Both the position numbers and the translations under genes were made by a program. The notes beneath the pieces were generated by a model. That model was not told the DNA's origin. It saw only the letters and a list, made by a program, of their open reading frames with translations, and did no database searches. 64,000 nt of DNA from JACJYC01 sp964558465. GTDB taxonomy: Bacteria; Bacteroidota; Bacteroidia; Chitinophagales; Saprospiraceae. Shown piece after piece: positions 1 through 8,167 of this stretch; position 1 is the first letter of the stretch, and every line of letters begins with the position of its first letter. The DNA lies in the NCBI GenBank assembly GCA_964558465.1, contig CAZLEF010000025.1:24037-88036 (forward strand), written 5' to 3'.

Positions 1-818
1 CCCTCATGCCGGGAGTTTAAATGGATGTCTGTGAGGGCCTGCAGCGAAAGTTGCGTGTTTTGCTTCAGGGGCTCGGGGTAATGCCGGGATACAAACCCGG
101 ACAGGCGTTCCTCCAGCGCAAGGGGGTCCGTATTTTTTTTGAGGAGCAGATAAGTGGGGATCACGTTGAACTGCCACATGGGGCTCATCATTTCCACATA
201 CCTGGGTTGAGAGGCGAAGGGCGCCAGGAAATCGAAATGGAAATGCGCCTGCTCCGGCATGGGTCGGACAACGCCGGTGACTTCGAATTCCTGTGCGCCC
301 TCGAACGTAAACATCATCGTTTTTCCCAAGGGGTTTTCATCTCCGAAATATTTCCGGGCTATGGTTTCCGTAATGACCAGGCTGTTTTTGGCTGAAAGGG
401 CGGTTTTGGGGTCCCCCGAGGTCATTTCGATATCAAAAAGGTCGAATACGGCCGGCTCGGTGAAAAAAAGGCCGGATTCGTGGTATTGTCCCGTGCCATG
501 CTGCAAAACGCCGCTCCAGCCCCGGCCGAACTGAATGGCGCGTTCAACCTCCGGAAATTCGTCCCGGAACGTCGAAGCGAAAGCCATGGGTGTTTCTACC
601 GAAGTAGTAACGACATCTCCGGTTTTCTGGGTGGAAACTACCCGGTAGATCCGATCTTTTTTGCGGTGAAATTGATCATAACTGAGTTCGTGCCGGACCC
701 AAAGCATCATCAGCAGGCAACAGGCAATGCCCATCGATAATCCCAGAATATTGACTACGGAATGGGTGCGGTGTTTGAGGAGGTTCCGCCAGGCGATTTT
801 CAGGTAGTTGGTCCACAT
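1..818 (-). CDS. ABC transporter permease, MacB/FtsX-like (C-terminus beyond window)
   Basis: Frame read from the ATG at 818 to the window edge gives about 272 residues starting MWTNYLKIAWRNLLKH. An amphipathic start is followed by one membrane helix (about 20-42) and then the extracytoplasmic MacB-type core domain with the family phrases SYDQFHRKKDRIYRV, EFPEVERA and ARKYFGDENPLGK. This matches the first third of the neighbouring complete permeases; the FtsX domains lie outside the window. Such proteins are inner-membrane parts of tripartite or lipoprotein-type ABC exporters, but no ATPase gene is next to it here. It follows the permease ending at 994 on the same strand after a 175-bp gap that contains its own promoter-like elements (849-862 and 928-953). 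It is therefore probably transcribed separately. Confidence 0.85.
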   Translation of the reverse strand, partial: MWTNYLKIAWRNLLKHRTHSVVNILGLSMGIACCLLMMLWVRHELSYDQFHRKKDRIYRVVSTQKTGDVVTTSVETPMAFASTFRDEFPEVERAIQFGRGWSGVLQHGTGQYHESGLFFTEPAVFDLFDIEMTSGDPKTALSAKNSLVITETIARKYFGDENPLGKTMMFTFEGAQEFEVTGVVRPMPEQAHFHFDFLAPFASQPRYVEMMSPMWQFNVIPTYLLLKKNTDPLALEERLSGFVSRHYPEPLKQNTQLSLQALTDIHLNSRHE

Positions 819-848
819 GGGCAGCTTTTTTATCCTGCCGGAGTAGTT

Positions 849-862
849 TCAAAAATCGTGCC
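849..862 (-). promoter_or_regulatory. sigma-54-like -24/-12 element
   Basis: On the minus strand this reads GGCACGATTTTTGA, 31 bp before the ATG at 818. The -24 half (GGCACG) matches the sigma-54 consensus exactly. The -12 half is TTGA rather than TTGC. The same 14-bp layout occurs before three other permease genes in the window. Confidence 0.5.
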
Positions 863-927
863 CTGTATGTAATTAACTGAAAATAAAGAAATTAGAACCC
901 GGTTGAATGAAATCCTTGTGCAAAAAC

Positions 928-953
928 GAACAGCTTGTGTCCGGAATTGAACA
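928..953. promoter_or_regulatory. Candidate enhancer (UAS) with three TGTYC/GRACA half-sites
   Basis: Half-sites GAACA (928-932), TGTCC (938-942) and GAACA (949-953) are separated by 5 and 6 bp, so their centres are 10-11 bp apart on one helical face. The site is about 90 bp upstream of the -12 region of the element at 849-862. The same half-sites recur before other permeases. Confidence 0.45.
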
Positions 954-993
954 ATTGAAAATTTTACTCCGACCGCAAACTTTCCATCCCTCG

Positions 994-3402
994 TCACTCT
1001 GTTTTGAGGGACGAAACCGGATTGGCCAGCGCGGCTTTCAGCGCCTGGAAACTCACAGCCAGGAAAGCGACCCCTATCGCGGCCCCTGCCGCCAGCGCAA
1101 AAAACTGCCAGCCCAGTTCGATCCGGTAAGCAAAACCATCGAGCCAGTTGTTCATGAAATACCAGGCCCCCGGCGCTGCAAGTATCAGCGCAATCACAAC
1201 CAGCTTGAGGAAATCCTTCGACAGCAAGCCCACCAGTCCGGCAGCCGAAGCGCCCAACACTTTCCGGATGCCGATCTCCTTGGTGCGCTGCACGATGGTA
1301 TAGGAAGCCAGGCCGAACAGCCCCAGACAAGCCAGCAAAATAGCCAGGCCGGAGAAGCTGCTGATCAGCCTTGCCGTCTGCATCTCGGCGCTGTACATGC
1401 GGTCGAATTCTTCGTCCAGGAAATGATAACGAAAGGGCCGGTGGGCAGCCACGGAACCCCATTTGTTTTCCAGGAAAGCCAATGATCCGGCAAGGTCTTC
1501 ACCGGATAATTTGACGAGCAGGGTGTTGCCCCAGGTATCGGGGAATATGACGAGGTTGTCGATCGGTTCGTGCAGGGAGGCGAAGTGAAAATCTTTCACG
1601 ACGCCTTTGATCAGCGCGGGCCGGCCGTTAAAATTCACCATTTTATCCACGGCTTCTTCGGGCGTCCATGCGAAGGCTTTTACCTGGCTTTCGTTGAGTA
1701 CGATGCTGCGTACGACTGTCGTATCCCCGGCATACATCCGGCGGACGGCCTCGATATCGCTGCGGCCGAAGGAAGCGCCAGCAGCCAGTTCCATGCCAAT
1801 GGTTTGCACAAAATCCTCGTCTGCCGGCAAGGCGGTAACCGGTTTGCCGTCGTCGCCGCTTACCTGTTGGCTGATGCCGTAGCCGCCTTCGATATGGGTG
1901 GGGGTTTCGTATGCCAGGCTCACCCCCCGGACTTGCGAATTTTGCCGGAATTCGGATTTGATCACGTCCAGTTTTTCTATGATCTGCGCGTCGGTAGGCA
2001 GGACGATCACATGATCTTTTTCGTACCCCAGTTTTTTATCCTGTATAAAATCCAACTGGCTTTTTAACACAAAAGTGGCAATAAGCAGGAGAATGGAAAT
2101 GCCGAACTGGAGCACGATGAGCCCCTGGCGCAACCAGGCGCTGCCTTTGGAATAGGAACTGCCCCAATTGCCTTTCAAAATTTTAACGGGTTTCACCCGG
2201 GTGGCTACAAAAGCGGGATACAGGCCCGCCAACAGGCTGATGACCAGGCCGAACCCCAGCAACGAAGCCAGGGCAACGGGGTGAAGGAGCGGATCCATCG
2301 TCAGTTCCCGGTCAAACAACCGGTTAAACAACGGAATCAGCGGCCGGGTGAGGATGGTACCAACCACGAGGGAAAGGCCCGAAACCACAAAAGCTTCGCT
2401 GATATGCTGCCAGATGAGCTGGCCCCTTCCGGCGCCGAGTACTTTTTGCACCCCCATTTCGCGGGCGCGCTCCATGCCGGCGGCAGTGGATAAATTGACG
2501 TAGGTGCTCAGGCCGATCAGGAGGATGAAGATCCCGACCGCCAGCAAAATGTAGATATAACGGATATCGCCGTTGGGTTCGAACTTGCCCTCCACCCGGG
2601 AGCGCAAGTGCACGTCCCGCAGCGGTTCGAGATAATAGGAAAGGTAATCGTCGCCGGCCATTCCGGTTTCATTCGCCCTGGCGCGCATGAAAGATGGGAT
2701 CTTAGCCTCCAGGGCTGGAATGTCGGCCGGGTTTTTGAGCAGGAGATAGGTGGCGTAATTGGCGTTCCACCAGGTGGCCCGTTCGGGCGCTGCGTCGCGA
2801 AGGCTGCCAAAGGAACCGATAAAATCGGGTTTGATCTGGGTTGTTTTGGGCGCGTCGGCCATGACGGCGGTGACGACATAGTCCTTGCCCTGTATTTTCA
2901 TGGATTTGCCCACCGGGTCGGCCGCGCCAAAATATTTGCCGGCCATTTGCCGGCTTAACACCAGTTGGTTGGGGGCAACCAACGCTGTTTTGGGGTCGCC
3001 CTGAAGCAGCGGAAAAGTAAAAATGTCGAAAAAAGTACTGTCGGCGTAATAGACATTGTTTTCTTCAAACAACTGGTCTTCATATTGTACGACCATGCCC
3101 TCGTATTTGATCACCCGGACGGCATTTTCCACTTCTGGGAATTCCTGGCGAAAGGTAGGCCCTACTTTGTTGCCGGTATTGCCCACCACGACAGAACGCC
3201 CGCCGGCGTGATACTCCATCACCACAAAAGCGATGCGATCCGCCTTTTCATGGCAAGCGTCGTTACCCAGTTCGTTGTGCAGGTACAAGCCGATGAGCAA
3301 ACAGCCCGTGATGCCGGCCGTCAGCCCGATGAGTTTGATGGCTGTGAAGAGTTTGTTTTTCTTCAGGGTCCGTAGTGCGAGTTTGAAGTTGCTTTTCCAC
3401 AT
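994..3402 (-). CDS. ABC transporter permease, MacB/FtsX-like
   Basis: This is an 802-residue inner-membrane permease of the MacB_PCD-FtsX-FtsX type common in Bacteroidota. One helix (about 22-41) leads into an extracytoplasmic core domain (about 45-265). The first FtsX block (helix 283-305, then ERAREMGVQKVLGAG at about 311) is followed by a second extracytoplasmic region and the terminal FtsX block. That block holds RTKEIGIRKVLGAS near residue 706 and ends ANPVSSLKTE. The repeated RxxEIGxRKVxGA motif marks the cytoplasmic coupling loop that would contact an ABC ATPase; no ATPase is encoded nearby. The start is the ATG at 3402, giving the usual MWKSNFKLALRTLKKNK start. The 421-bp leader upstream holds tandem repeats (3471-3593) and, beyond them, a sigma-54-like element (3619-3632) and a half-site cluster (3698-3734). 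Confidence 0.9.
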   Translation of the reverse strand: MWKSNFKLALRTLKKNKLFTAIKLIGLTAGITGCLLIGLYLHNELGNDACHEKADRIAFVVMEYHAGGRSVVVGNTGNKVGPTFRQEFPEVENAVRVIKYEGMVVQYEDQLFEENNVYYADSTFFDIFTFPLLQGDPKTALVAPNQLVLSRQMAGKYFGAADPVGKSMKIQGKDYVVTAVMADAPKTTQIKPDFIGSFGSLRDAAPERATWWNANYATYLLLKNPADIPALEAKIPSFMRARANETGMAGDDYLSYYLEPLRDVHLRSRVEGKFEPNGDIRYIYILLAVGIFILLIGLSTYVNLSTAAGMERAREMGVQKVLGAGRGQLIWQHISEAFVVSGLSLVVGTILTRPLIPLFNRLFDRELTMDPLLHPVALASLLGFGLVISLLAGLYPAFVATRVKPVKILKGNWGSSYSKGSAWLRQGLIVLQFGISILLLIATFVLKSQLDFIQDKKLGYEKDHVIVLPTDAQIIEKLDVIKSEFRQNSQVRGVSLAYETPTHIEGGYGISQQVSGDDGKPVTALPADEDFVQTIGMELAAGASFGRSDIEAVRRMYAGDTTVVRSIVLNESQVKAFAWTPEEAVDKMVNFNGRPALIKGVVKDFHFASLHEPIDNLVIFPDTWGNTLLVKLSGEDLAGSLAFLENKWGSVAAHRPFRYHFLDEEFDRMYSAEMQTARLISSFSGLAILLACLGLFGLASYTIVQRTKEIGIRKVLGASAAGLVGLLSKDFLKLVVIALILAAPGAWYFMNNWLDGFAYRIELGWQFFALAAGAAIGVAFLAVSFQALKAALANPVSSLKTE

Positions 3403-3470
3403 TGTTCCTATGATTTGATGGTTGTTTGGCCCGCCTGCGCCACGCTTTAAGGCATGGCTGCGGCGAGGAA

Positions 3471-3530
3471 TGGTTTGGAGTGGTTTGGGGTTGTTTGGAA
3501 TGGTTTGGAGTGGTTTGGGATTGTTTGGGG
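3471..3530. repeat. Decamer tandem array
   Basis: Six consecutive 10-bp units of the form TGGTTTGGAG, TGGTTTGGGG and TTGTTTGGAA. A related decamer array sits at 60061-60127 on the opposite strand. It lies in the presumed untranslated leader of the permease that starts at 3402. Confidence 0.85.
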
Positions 3531-3532
3531 TT

Positions 3533-3593
3533 CTCGATTCCTCGATTCCTCAATTCCTCAATTCCTCAATTCCTCAGTTCCTCAGTTCCTCAG
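3533..3593. repeat. Octamer tandem array
   Basis: About 7.6 copies of an 8-bp unit drifting CTCGATTC to CTCAATTC to CTCAGTTC, directly abutting the decamer array. One of several period-8 arrays in gaps of this window. Confidence 0.85.
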
Positions 3594-3618
3594 TTTGGGT
3601 TTGTTTGGAAGAAGTTGC

Positions 3619-3632
3619 TCAAATAATATGCC
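3619..3632 (-). promoter_or_regulatory. sigma-54-like -24/-12 element
   Basis: Minus strand reads GGCATATTATTTGA, preceded by T, so TGGCAT-N5-TTGA. It lies 217 bp before the ATG at 3402, with the tandem repeats in between. It is weaker than the element at 849-862 but has the same spacing and the same upstream half-site cluster. Confidence 0.35.
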
Positions 3633-3697
3633 ACGGAATTAAATATTTGTTTTTCAATTGATTATATTTATTTTTTGAAAAATAAACGTTCGGAAAT

Positions 3698-3734
3698 GAA
3701 CAGCGCTGTGCGGATACGGACAAATTTTTTGTTC
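3698..3734. promoter_or_regulatory. Candidate enhancer half-site cluster
   Basis: Half-sites GAACA (698-702), TGTGC (707-711), GGACA (718-722) and TGTTC (730-734, one more spacer base) are arranged as in the other three permease leaders. It lies 65-100 bp upstream of the sigma-54-like element at 3619-3632. Spacing is less regular than in the other copies. Confidence 0.35.
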
Positions 3735-3806
3735 GCCGCCAGGTTTGGGACGACAGGAGAAAGGGATTTGCCCGGGAAACCGGTCTATCCATCGGAAACA
3801 GATTCC

Positions 3807-3814
3807 TATATTTG
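3807..3814 (+). promoter_or_regulatory. Bacteroidota -7 box
   Basis: TATATTTG fits TAnnTTTG and lies 10-16 bp before the possible starts at 3824 and 3830. No good -33 TTTG was found at the normal spacing. The short distance implies an almost leaderless mRNA. Confidence 0.4.
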
Positions 3815-3823
3815 TAAAAAATC

Positions 3824-4960
3824 ATGTTCATGACAAAACCGTCCGTATCCAGGATTACAGGTTACCTTTTTTTGATCTTGTGGCATTTATGCGCTGTTGC
3901 GGGTATTTCCTATAGCCAATCCGGCGTTAAAAGGTACCTGTATGTAGCCGAACCCGGTATCCGGAATTATCTGGAATACGGAGGGCACGGCATTCTGGTG
4001 TACGATATCGATGAGGATTACCGGCTGGTAAAACGCATTCCGACCGGCAGTTACGACGCCAAAGGCCATCCTGCCAACGTGAAGGGCATCTGCGTGAGCC
4101 TGGCTGCGCAATGCGTGTACGTCAGCACGGTCAAATCGTTGATGTGCATCGATTTGCGAACCGAAAAACTGGTTTGGGAAAGGGAATATGAAGCCGGCTG
4201 CGACCGGATGGCCATTTCACCGGATGGCCGTACCATTTTTCAACCGTCATTCGAAAAAGACCAGTGGTATGTACTCGACGCCAAAACCGGGGCGGTGAAA
4301 GATCAGGTTGTCCTCAAAAACAAGGCCCACAACACGGTATACGGGGCCAATGGTAAGGCGGTTTATATGGAAGGGCTGGCGTCGCCTTTTTTGACGGTGG
4401 TCAACCCCCGGAACCTGCGCAAACAGCGGCAGATCGGGCCGTTTTCCGCAAGTGTCCGGCCCTTTACCGTGAACGGAGAACAAACGATCGTGTACGCCAA
4501 CGTGAATGACCTGTTGGGTTTTGAAGTGGGGGATCTGAAAACAGGCAAAACGCTGCACCGGGTCGGGGTCCCTGGTTTTGAACAGGGATTCATCAAACGG
4601 CACGGCTGCCCGAGCCACGGCATCGGCCTGACACCGGACGAAAAGGAGCTTTGGGTGGCCGACGGCGCCAACCAGCGGATGCATATTTTCGATGCCACTC
4701 AGATGCCGCCGGTTTACCGCTCATCGGTTGAACTGCGCGATCAGCCGGGATGGATCACTTTCAGCCTCGATGGTCGCCACGCCTGGCCCAGCACCGGGGA
4801 GATCATCGATGTGGGCTCCAGAAAGATCGTCAAATCCCTCTCCGATGAAAACGGCGGTATTGTACAGAGTGAGAAAATGGTCGAAATCCATTTTCAAAAC
4901 GGGAAAGCGGTGAAAAAGGGGGACCAGTTTGGTTTGGGGAGGAGCGTTTCGAAACCTTAA
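3824..4960 (+). CDS. Secreted YVTN-type beta-propeller protein
   Basis: 378 residues. A signal peptide (MFMTKPSVSRITGYLFLILWH, cleavage after about ISYSQ) is followed by repeated propeller-type blades: RYLYVAEPG, AAQCVYVSTVKSLMCIDLRT, CDRMAISPDGRTIFQPSF, GIGLTPDEKELWVADG and WITFSLDGRHAWPSTGEIID. These blades resemble YVTN and cytochrome-d1-like propellers, which usually act as extracytoplasmic binding scaffolds. No haem motif or catalytic residue can be assigned. The start could be the ATG at 3824 or the one at 3830; the -7 box just upstream favours 3830. The gene stands alone and converges with the permease ending at 5267, with a hairpin in the gap. Substrate and role are unknown. Confidence 0.8.
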   Translation: MFMTKPSVSRITGYLFLILWHLCAVAGISYSQSGVKRYLYVAEPGIRNYLEYGGHGILVYDIDEDYRLVKRIPTGSYDAKGHPANVKGICVSLAAQCVYVSTVKSLMCIDLRTEKLVWEREYEAGCDRMAISPDGRTIFQPSFEKDQWYVLDAKTGAVKDQVVLKNKAHNTVYGANGKAVYMEGLASPFLTVVNPRNLRKQRQIGPFSASVRPFTVNGEQTIVYANVNDLLGFEVGDLKTGKTLHRVGVPGFEQGFIKRHGCPSHGIGLTPDEKELWVADGANQRMHIFDATQMPPVYRSSVELRDQPGWITFSLDGRHAWPSTGEIIDVGSRKIVKSLSDENGGIVQSEKMVEIHFQNGKAVKKGDQFGLGRSVSKP

Positions 4961-5098
4961 CCTTATTTTTTCCAGGATTTCGAAATTCGGTTTTGAAATA
5001 ATTTTATCCTGATTTTAAATAATAGGATAATTCCAAATTAAACCATTAAACAATTGAGGAATTTTTTCACCACATAAGAAACATAGAAAACATAAGAA

Positions 5099-5133
5099 GT
5101 CAACGATCAATGCCATCGGCATTGATCGTTGAC
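5099..5133. terminator. Hairpin between convergent genes
   Basis: Perfect inverted repeat with 16-bp arms (5099-5114 and 5118-5133) around a 3-bp loop. Flanking bases (ACATAAGAA to the left, TTCTTATGT to the right) can extend the stem imperfectly. It sits between genes ending at 4960 (+) and 5267 (-), so a bidirectional stop is the simplest reading. There is no long T tract. The rest of 4961-5266 has no gene; it also holds the fragment GGGACAGGTTG, which recurs at 49741. Confidence 0.55.
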
Positions 5134-5266
5134 GCCTTTCTATGTGTTCTTATGTACCTTATCCCGCCTTGCGGGACAGGTTGTGGTGGAAAAACCCATA
5201 CAGCGACAGGATGCGGAGCCATCCTGTTCGGGGAAATTGAAATTTCTGGTACGCCAGTGGCGCACG

Positions 5267-7738
5267 TCACTCTGTTTTGAGGGACGACACCGGATTTGCC
5301 AAAGCCGCCCGAACAGCCTGAAAACTCAGGGTGATCAAGGCGATAACCACCGCCGTCAGGCCTGCCGCGGCAAAGATCCACCACTCCAGGTCGATCCGGT
5401 AAACAAACCCTTGCAGCCATTGGTCCATGAAATACCAGGCAAAAGGAATGGCCAGCGCCACGCTGAGAAGAACGAGTTTCAGAAAATCCCTCGACAACAA
5501 ACCCACGATCCCGGCCACCGAAGCGCCCAGTACCTTGCGCACGCCGATCTCTTTGGTGCGCTGCTCCGCAGCCAGGGCGATGAGGCCGAACAAACCGAGG
5601 CAGGCGATAAAGATGGATAAGGCGGTAAAGGCGCTTAAAATGCCGCCCAATTTCGCCTCGGACCGGTAAAGCGCGTTAAAATTTTCATCCAGGAAGGAAT
5701 AATCAAACGGGGCGCCCGGCGCAAAAACCTTCCACTCCGCTTCAATACCGGTCAGCAATTTCTTTTCCGCTCCCGGCCGGATACGAACGGCCAGGTATTC
5801 ATCCGGCAATTGGTAAGTCCTGGAAGAATAATGGAAAAGGCCAAAAGGCTCGATGGCTGTCCGGAAAGATTGTGCATGAAAATCCTTCATGATGCCGATG
5901 ACCTGGAACCGCTGGTTCCGGTTGCCGGGATAATACATAAACTGCCCGATGGGGTCCTTCCAGCCGATGATCCGGGCGGCTGTTTCATTGAGGATGACCG
6001 CCGCGGAGTCGCTGGGAAAATCACGCGAAAAATTGCGGCCCTGCAATAGCCGGATGCCCATTGCAGGCACAAAATCGTAGTCGACCATATAGGAACTCAG
6101 CGCGAGGTCCCTGGCAATGCCAGGATTGCTGCCATCCGGCTCGGGTACATAAAAATCGCCGAATGCATTTTTGGCGGGCAGGTCGGTGGAAAGACTCGCC
6201 CGGACCACCTCGGGCATCTGTTCCAGTTTTTGCCGGAAGGATTCTTTTTGTTCGCCGAGGCGTTGGGCGCTGTTGATCACCAGCACATTTTCTTTCTCCA
6301 GGCCGATGTCTTTTTTGCGCGTATAATCAATCTGGAATAATACCACCAGGGTGCCAACGATCATGCCCACCGAAATGGCAAACTGGAAGACCACAAGCCC
6401 GTTTTTTATCCAGGTATTCCCTTTGGCGGAAATTTTATTTTTGAGGATGGTCACCGGGGTAAAGGAAGACAGGTAAAATGCCGGATAACTGCCCCCAAGA
6501 AGACCGGCGACAAAGGGTAAACACAAAGCTAAAACACCTGCCCAACCGGCAAAGAGGTCCTTCAATACAAAAGTTTCTCCGCTAAGCCGATTGAAAACGG
6601 GCAAAACGGCATGGGTGGCCGCAAATGCCAATACACCCGCCGCACAACCAAACAGGATCGATTCGGTAATGAACTGCCTGACCAGTCTGTTTTTCCCCGA
6701 ACCCAAAACTTTGCGCACACCAACCTCGCGAGCGCGGGTCAGTGAGCGGGCCGTTGTCAGGTTCATAAAATTGATGCAGGCCAGCAACAGGATCAGCACG
6801 CCGACCGTGGCAAAAACGTATACGTCCCTGATACTGCCCAACGTGTTGAGCCGGGATCCGACCCCTTCGGAGTACAGGTGTACTTTGGTCATGGGTTTCA
6901 GGCCTAATTCCCATTTTCCACCCTTTTTGATGAATTCGTCGTAGGGTTGTCCAATCCGTTCGAAAGCCCCGGAAGCGTATTTTCTGACCATTGACGGAAA
7001 CTTGGCTTCCAGGGCCATCAGCTCCGGTTCGGTCGGTTTATTATGCAACAATACAAAGGTTTCCATTTGCAGCCATACCCAGCTCCAGTTGAACCGTTCG
7101 ATGACCTTGTAGGCGGCTGTAGGGGCAAGGATGTCAAATTGCAGGGAAGATTGCCGGGGCAGGGACTTCAGGATGCCTGTAACTTTAAACGGCCGGTCAT
7201 TCAGCATCAGGGTTTGCCCAAGGACGCTGCGAAAACTGCCGTCAGCATGACCAAAATATTTTTCAGCAATAGACTCAGTAAGTACTACCGCGTTGGGTTC
7301 ATTCAGACAAACATCCGGCCTGCCTTCCAGCAAGGGAAAAGAAAAAACTTCCAGAAAATTGGAATCCACCGCCCAAACTCCGGTTTCGGTGAACTGTTTT
7401 TCGCTCTGCGGATTTTCCCGGCCAACTGCCACATCGCCAACCTGGAACATGCGGGTGTAAGCCTGAATTTCCGGGTATTCGGTTTGTAAGGCGCTGCCTG
7501 CGGGGGGCGGGGTATTGGACGTGAGAAAAGCGCTCCCGCCAAAATTGGCGGAAATATTGACCTGGAAGATCCGTTCGGCTTTGTCCAGAAAACGATCGTA
7601 CCCCAATTCATTGCGGACAAATACAGCGATCAGCCAGCAGGCCGTCATGCCGGTTACCAGGCCGGCCAGGTTGATGAAACTGTGAAATTTGTTTTTCAGG
7701 AGGGTGCGGAAAGCGATTTTTAAAGGGTTGATCCACAT
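5267..7738 (-). CDS. ABC transporter permease, MacB/FtsX-like
   Basis: 823 residues with the full MacB_PCD-FtsX architecture. N-terminal helix about 22-42 (FINLAGLVTGMTACWLIAVF), then an extracytoplasmic core with LGYDRFLDKAERIFQVN and EYPEIQAYTRM. The first coupling loop RAREVGVRKVLGSGKNRL is near residue 335. The second, RTKEIGVRKVLGAS, is near 727, and the protein ends ANPVSSLKTE. The C-terminal 12 residues are identical to those of the permease ending at 994, suggesting recent duplication or gene conversion. The ATG at 7738 gives the usual MWINPLKIAFRTLLKNKF start. It is monocistronic, with a sigma-54-like element (7786-7799) and a half-site triplet (7864-7889) upstream. No partner ATPase is present. 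Confidence 0.9.
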   Translation of the reverse strand: MWINPLKIAFRTLLKNKFHSFINLAGLVTGMTACWLIAVFVRNELGYDRFLDKAERIFQVNISANFGGSAFLTSNTPPPAGSALQTEYPEIQAYTRMFQVGDVAVGRENPQSEKQFTETGVWAVDSNFLEVFSFPLLEGRPDVCLNEPNAVVLTESIAEKYFGHADGSFRSVLGQTLMLNDRPFKVTGILKSLPRQSSLQFDILAPTAAYKVIERFNWSWVWLQMETFVLLHNKPTEPELMALEAKFPSMVRKYASGAFERIGQPYDEFIKKGGKWELGLKPMTKVHLYSEGVGSRLNTLGSIRDVYVFATVGVLILLLACINFMNLTTARSLTRAREVGVRKVLGSGKNRLVRQFITESILFGCAAGVLAFAATHAVLPVFNRLSGETFVLKDLFAGWAGVLALCLPFVAGLLGGSYPAFYLSSFTPVTILKNKISAKGNTWIKNGLVVFQFAISVGMIVGTLVVLFQIDYTRKKDIGLEKENVLVINSAQRLGEQKESFRQKLEQMPEVVRASLSTDLPAKNAFGDFYVPEPDGSNPGIARDLALSSYMVDYDFVPAMGIRLLQGRNFSRDFPSDSAAVILNETAARIIGWKDPIGQFMYYPGNRNQRFQVIGIMKDFHAQSFRTAIEPFGLFHYSSRTYQLPDEYLAVRIRPGAEKKLLTGIEAEWKVFAPGAPFDYSFLDENFNALYRSEAKLGGILSAFTALSIFIACLGLFGLIALAAEQRTKEIGVRKVLGASVAGIVGLLSRDFLKLVLLSVALAIPFAWYFMDQWLQGFVYRIDLEWWIFAAAGLTAVVIALITLSFQAVRAALANPVSSLKTE

Positions 7739-7785
7739 GGTGTCTGGATATTTATCAATTCAGGAAAAATCACAGGTCAAACAAT

Positions 7786-7799
7786 CCAAAAATCATGCC
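7786..7799 (-). promoter_or_regulatory. sigma-54-like -24/-12 element
   Basis: Minus strand reads GGCATGATTTTTGG, 48 bp before the ATG at 7738. Flanks (AA before, ATTG after) are also shared with the copy at 33264-33277. Spacing fits -24/-12; the -12 dinucleotide is GG instead of GC. Confidence 0.45.
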
Positions 7800-7863
7800 T
7801 TACAATAAAAGAATGATAATGAGCTATTTAGAATAAAATAAAGCTTCTTTAATGTTCACAAAC

Positions 7864-7889
7864 GAACAAATTCTGTTCGATTTTGGACA
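7864..7889. promoter_or_regulatory. Candidate enhancer (UAS) with three half-sites
   Basis: GAACA (7864-7868), TGTTC (7874-7878) and GGACA (7885-7889) with 5- and 6-bp spacers, the same geometry as at 928-953. It is about 90 bp upstream of the -12 position of the element at 7786-7799. Confidence 0.45.
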
Positions 7890-7976
7890 GTTGGGAAACG
7901 TATTTCGATTGGGTTCTCATTCAGATGATTATCCCATTTTTTACCGGGAACAGCTTTTATACGCAAATCTCCTTTT

Positions 7977-8077
7977 GGGGGATCCGGATTCAAAAATTTG
8001 GGTTCGGATCCCCGTTTCGCTGAAGTTACTTCGGGCGGAGGAGGTTTTTGAGATCCGGATTCAAAAATTCGGATTCG
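7977..8077. repeat. 26-bp direct repeat with an internal inverted repeat
   Basis: The sequence starting GATCCGGATTCAAAAATT at 7981-8006 recurs at 8052-8077 with two differences. The first copy is also framed by GGGGATCC (7977-7984) and GGATCCCC (8006-8013). It lies in the 429-bp gap between the permease start at 7738 and the subtilase at 8168; apart from promoter elements nothing else is seen in that gap. Confidence 0.7.
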
Positions 8078-8127
8078 AGGGGATAACAAAATGAGTATAA
8101 AGGAGATAACTATTGATAAATTATCAT

Positions 8128-8135
8128 TAAATTTG
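8128..8135 (+). promoter_or_regulatory. Bacteroidota -7 box for the subtilase
   Basis: TAAATTTG matches TAnnTTTG 33 bp before the ATG at 8168. No convincing -33 TTTG at 19-20 bp. Confidence 0.4.
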
Positions 8136-8167
8136 TATAATCCGTTCGCCTTCAACCAACAACAGCT

